The notes under the pieces were generated by a model. It did not search any database. It saw only the letters and a program-made list of their open reading frames with translations, and was not told the origin of the DNA. DNA of 64,000 bases, taken from Mongoliitalea daihaiensis. Lineage in GTDB: Bacteria > Bacteroidota > Bacteroidia > Cytophagales > Cyclobacteriaceae. This document shows, piece by piece, positions 61,845 to 64,000 of this stretch (position 1 is its first letter; the number at the start of each line of letters is the position of its first letter). The position numbers and the translations under genes were made by a program. Where the stretch lies: contig NZ_CP063779.1 of the NCBI RefSeq assembly GCF_021596945.1, forward strand, positions 747,501 through 811,500, in the 5' to 3' direction.

Positions 61845-63332
61845 ATGGGAGCAAAAGACGGATTTATGAAGTTTGGAAGGGAGTTGCCGCAAACGCGACC
61901 CCCACAAGAGCGCGTAAACGATTACAAGGAGATATACGAAGATTTTGAAAAAGATAAGTTAACAAAGCAGGCCGCAAGGTGCATGGACTGTGGGGTGCCC
62001 TTTTGTCATCAGGGTTGTCCTCTCGGAAATATTATTCCAGAGTTTAACGATGCCGTGTATAGGAATGAATGGGAAGAAGCCTATTTTATTTTGAAAAGCA
62101 CAAATAATTTCCCAGAGTTCACAGGTAGGATATGTCCAGCACCTTGCGAGTCCTCTTGTGTCTTAGGAATCAACAAGGACCCTGTAGCCATTGAATTGAT
62201 AGAAAAATCAATCGTGGAGAAGGCTTATGAGATGGATTTGGTCAAAGCAAATCCACCCAAAAGCCGCACAGGAAAATCGGTGGCAGTTATTGGTTCTGGA
62301 CCAGCTGGACTAGCCGCAGCAGATCAGTTGAACCAAGCAGGACATGAGGTAACTGTGTTTGAAAAAGATCAAAAAGCAGGTGGACTGTTGCGATACGGGA
62401 TTCCTGATTTCAAATTGGAGAAATGGGTGATCGACCGACGGATCCAATTGATGGAAGCGGAGGGCGTAATATTCAGTAATGGAACGGAGGTAGGCTTCAA
62501 TATTAAGGCTGAAAATATTCTGAGAAACTTTGATGCAGTCGTAATTTCTACAGGAGCACAACAGCCAAGATCATTGAATATCAAAGGTTCAGACTTTAAA
62601 GGCGTACACTTTGCCATGGATTTCCTAGGCAAGCAAAACCAAGTCATTGCAGGTGAGCTATCTGAAAATCCAATCAATGCAAAAGATAAACAGGTACTGG
62701 TTATTGGCGGAGGGGATACAGGTTCGGATTGTATAGGAACTTCCAATAGACATGGGGCCAAAAGCATAACCCAACTAGAATTACTGCCAAAACCTCCACA
62801 ACAACGGACTATTCTGAATCCATGGCCTGAGTGGCCGATGACCCTTCGAACCTCTAGTTCGCATGAAGAAGGAGCCGATCGGGTCTTTTCTGTACTAACA
62901 AAGGAATTTGTGGGTAACCAAGAGGGAGAAGTCACGGGCTTAGTACTGGTAGATATCGAATGGAAAGAGCAACATGGACGCATGCAATTTGTGGAAGTTC
63001 CAGGAACAGAACGTACCATCCCATGCGATTTAGCTTTTATTGCTATTGGGTATACTGGCCCTGCTGCCAATGGACTCTTAGGGGCATTTGGCGTACAGCA
63101 ATTAGAAAACACTTTACCAAAATCCAAAAATTACCAAAGCAGCAATCCAAAAGTATTCTTAGCAGGAGATATGCGCAGAGGCCAGTCTCTGGTTGTTTGG
63201 GCGATTTCCGAAGGACGGGAAGCTGCTGTAGCTGTTGATGAATTTTTGATGGGCACCTCTTCCCTACCTAAAAAAGATGAGGGTTATTATGAGGTAGAAG
63301 AGCAATTTATAAGCGAACAAAAATTAGTTTAG
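61845..63332 (+). CDS. gltD: Glutamate synthase small subunit
   Basis: GltD passes electrons from NAD(P)H through FAD and 4Fe-4S clusters to GltB. The 495-residue protein has N-terminal Cys motifs [20 protein letters not shown] near 47 and [20 protein letters not shown] near 90, the first dinucleotide fold [20 protein letters not shown] near 146, the second [20 protein letters not shown] near 283, and a closing [20 protein letters not shown] near 443. ATG at 61845 is immediately after the gltB stop, so translation is coupled. Confidence 0.96.
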   Translation: MGAKDGFMKFGRELPQTRPPQERVNDYKEIYEDFEKDKLTKQAARCMDCGVPFCHQGCPLGNIIPEFNDAVYRNEWEEAYFILKSTNNFPEFTGRICPAPCESSCVLGINKDPVAIELIEKSIVEKAYEMDLVKANPPKSRTGKSVAVIGSGPAGLAAADQLNQAGHEVTVFEKDQKAGGLLRYGIPDFKLEKWVIDRRIQLMEAEGVIFSNGTEVGFNIKAENILRNFDAVVISTGAQQPRSLNIKGSDFKGVHFAMDFLGKQNQVIAGELSENPINAKDKQVLVIGGGDTGSDCIGTSNRHGAKSITQLELLPKPPQQRTILNPWPEWPMTLRTSSSHEEGADRVFSVLTKEFVGNQEGEVTGLVLVDIEWKEQHGRMQFVEVPGTERTIPCDLAFIAIGYTGPAANGLLGAFGVQQLENTLPKSKNYQSSNPKVFLAGDMRRGQSLVVWAISEGREAAVAVDEFLMGTSSLPKKDEGYYEVEEQFISEQKLV

Positions 63333-63351
63333 TTGACAAGTACCCAAAATC

Positions 63352-63382
63352 AAAAAGTGAGGTCAATGACCTCACTTTTTTT
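63352..63382 (+). terminator. Terminator after gltBD
   Basis: AAAAAGTGAGGT (63352-63363) pairs with ACCTCACTTTTT (63369-63380), loop CAATG, followed by more T residues. It is usable from both strands and faces the convergent secreted-protein gene. Confidence 0.9.
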
Positions 63383-63408
63383 CAATCATCGTCAACCAAC
63401 TGTTAAAA

Positions 63409-63939
63409 CTAATTCATGATTGGATTCAACTCTCGGGTAGGCTTGTCTTTTTTATTCTCTCCTTGCTTGCCTCCTCTTCTTTGCTTACCATCACCTTCTT
63501 TAGGCCCACCTCTTCGGTTTCTCATATATTGACCATCCTCGGTTCCTCCTCTGCGGTTTTGCATGCGAGGACCTTCTCCTCTATTTCCTTGATTTTGGGC
63601 TCTCATTTCTTCCCATTTTTTCTGCTGATCAGGAGTTAAAAGTTGCTCGATTTCTTCTTGTTGGGTAGATCGTTGTTCCATCATACCTTTTCTTTGCTGC
63701 TCCCGCTCTTGCTGTCTTTTCTCAACTTGACCTTGTCGCTCGCCAGCATGCTTCAAATTAATGGCATAAATGGCTTCCTTTTGTTCAGCTGAAAGCTCCA
63801 GCGATGTCGCCAAGCGTTCAGTCATTCGTTTGGCTCTTTCTTCTGGGGTTTGAGCTGCTCCCTGACCTCTTTGTGCATATCCTGCAAAAGAAAATAGTAA
63901 CATTGCGGCAATCAATACTAGCTTGTTCATGGCTTTCAT
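63409..63939 (-). CDS. Spy/CpxP-like secreted protein (DUF4890-type)
   Basis: A 176-residue exported protein. A signal peptide ends near residue 22 (LLFSFAGYAQ). The helical core has TPEERAKRMTERLATSLELS and LLTPDQQKKWEEMR, an LTxxQ motif pair as in Spy/CpxP periplasmic chaperones and the DUF4890 proteins of Bacteroidota. The C-terminal third is low-complexity Gly/Arg/Lys-rich (NRRGGTEDGQYMRNRRGG). Start could be the ATG at 63939 or at 63930. Function is likely envelope-related. Confidence 0.78.
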   Translation of the reverse strand: MKAMNKLVLIAAMLLFSFAGYAQRGQGAAQTPEERAKRMTERLATSLELSAEQKEAIYAINLKHAGERQGQVEKRQQEREQQRKGMMEQRSTQQEEIEQLLTPDQQKKWEEMRAQNQGNRGEGPRMQNRRGGTEDGQYMRNRRGGPKEGDGKQRRGGKQGENKKDKPTRELNPIMN

Positions 63940-64000
63940 AGTTTGTTAATCGTGAAACATATTCGCAAGAAAGCTGTACCCGGGATTTGCCTTTTTATAT

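Noticed and set aside
62369-63127. 252-aa minus-strand frame
   Set aside because: It is entirely antisense to gltD and its composition is that of a shadow frame.

Overview
The window looks like a chromosomal segment of a Bacteroidota bacterium, most likely order Cytophagales and close to Cyclobacteriaceae (Algoriphagus/Belliella-type); this placement is an inference from gene content. Supporting signs are promoters of the Bacteroidota form TTG-N18-20-TAnnTTTG, the near absence of Shine-Dalgarno sites except a perfect one before rpsU, a long NusB with an N-terminal extension, the mutY-ssb-gldE block, TonB-dependent receptors, HmuY, and a 29-residue COX24-domain protein.

Layout. 1-2.5 kb: a recent IS1634-family insertion with a frameshifted transposase and 56-bp direct repeats, inserted at the start of an already truncated M23-peptidase-like gene. 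2.5-6.8 kb: pyrD, ftsK, lolA. 6.8-8.9 kb: an accessory patch with a decayed IS4-family element, inverted short repeats, a ~100-bp tandem array and other intergenic repeats. 8.9-13.8 kb: pyrF, DUF2851, a NeuD-like acyltransferase, trhO and a nucleoside phosphorylase. 13.9-19.7 kb: a two-component system divergent from an outer-membrane beta-barrel receptor. 19.7-20.7 kb: a toxin-antitoxin-like pair whose GNAT-like first gene has a premature stop. 20.8-27.6 kb: AlkD-like repair protein, ABC-F ATPase, two small conserved genes, an MsbA-like exporter and an amino-acid dehydrogenase. 27.7-31.7 kb: nusB, YtxH, DUF1573 lipoprotein, yajC, ybbR-like, coaE, all collinear. 31.7-33.5 kb: lipoproteins, including an NlpC/P60 peptidase.

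33.5-40.8 kb is a complete heme acquisition operon on the minus strand (hmuT-U-V-S-R-Y order): outer-membrane capture (HmuY, HmuR), inner-membrane ABC import (HmuT, HmuU, HmuV) and cytoplasmic handling (HmuS). One promoter precedes it, and both core elements lie within palindromes, which suggests iron or heme control.

41-46 kb: atpDC, rpsU, selO, galK. 46-50.9 kb: an AAA ATPase preceded by a 41-bp near-perfect palindrome, a sterol-desaturase-family enzyme, YjbQ, DUF1456, a lipoprotein, a decayed DUF1456 copy and an unlisted 56-residue membrane protein. 50.9-57 kb: rng, COX24 protein, TPR protein, HU, mutY, ssb, gldE. 57-63.9 kb: gltB-gltD and a Spy/CpxP-like secreted protein.

Most of the window is ordinary core genome. 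The best leads are the 41-bp palindrome with its ATPase, the nonsense-interrupted GNAT/HTH pair, the long-repeat IS1634 insertion, the rpsU Shine-Dalgarno exception, the hmu operator, and a short palindromic repeat found both between genes and inside gldE. I did not see a clearly new multi-gene system.
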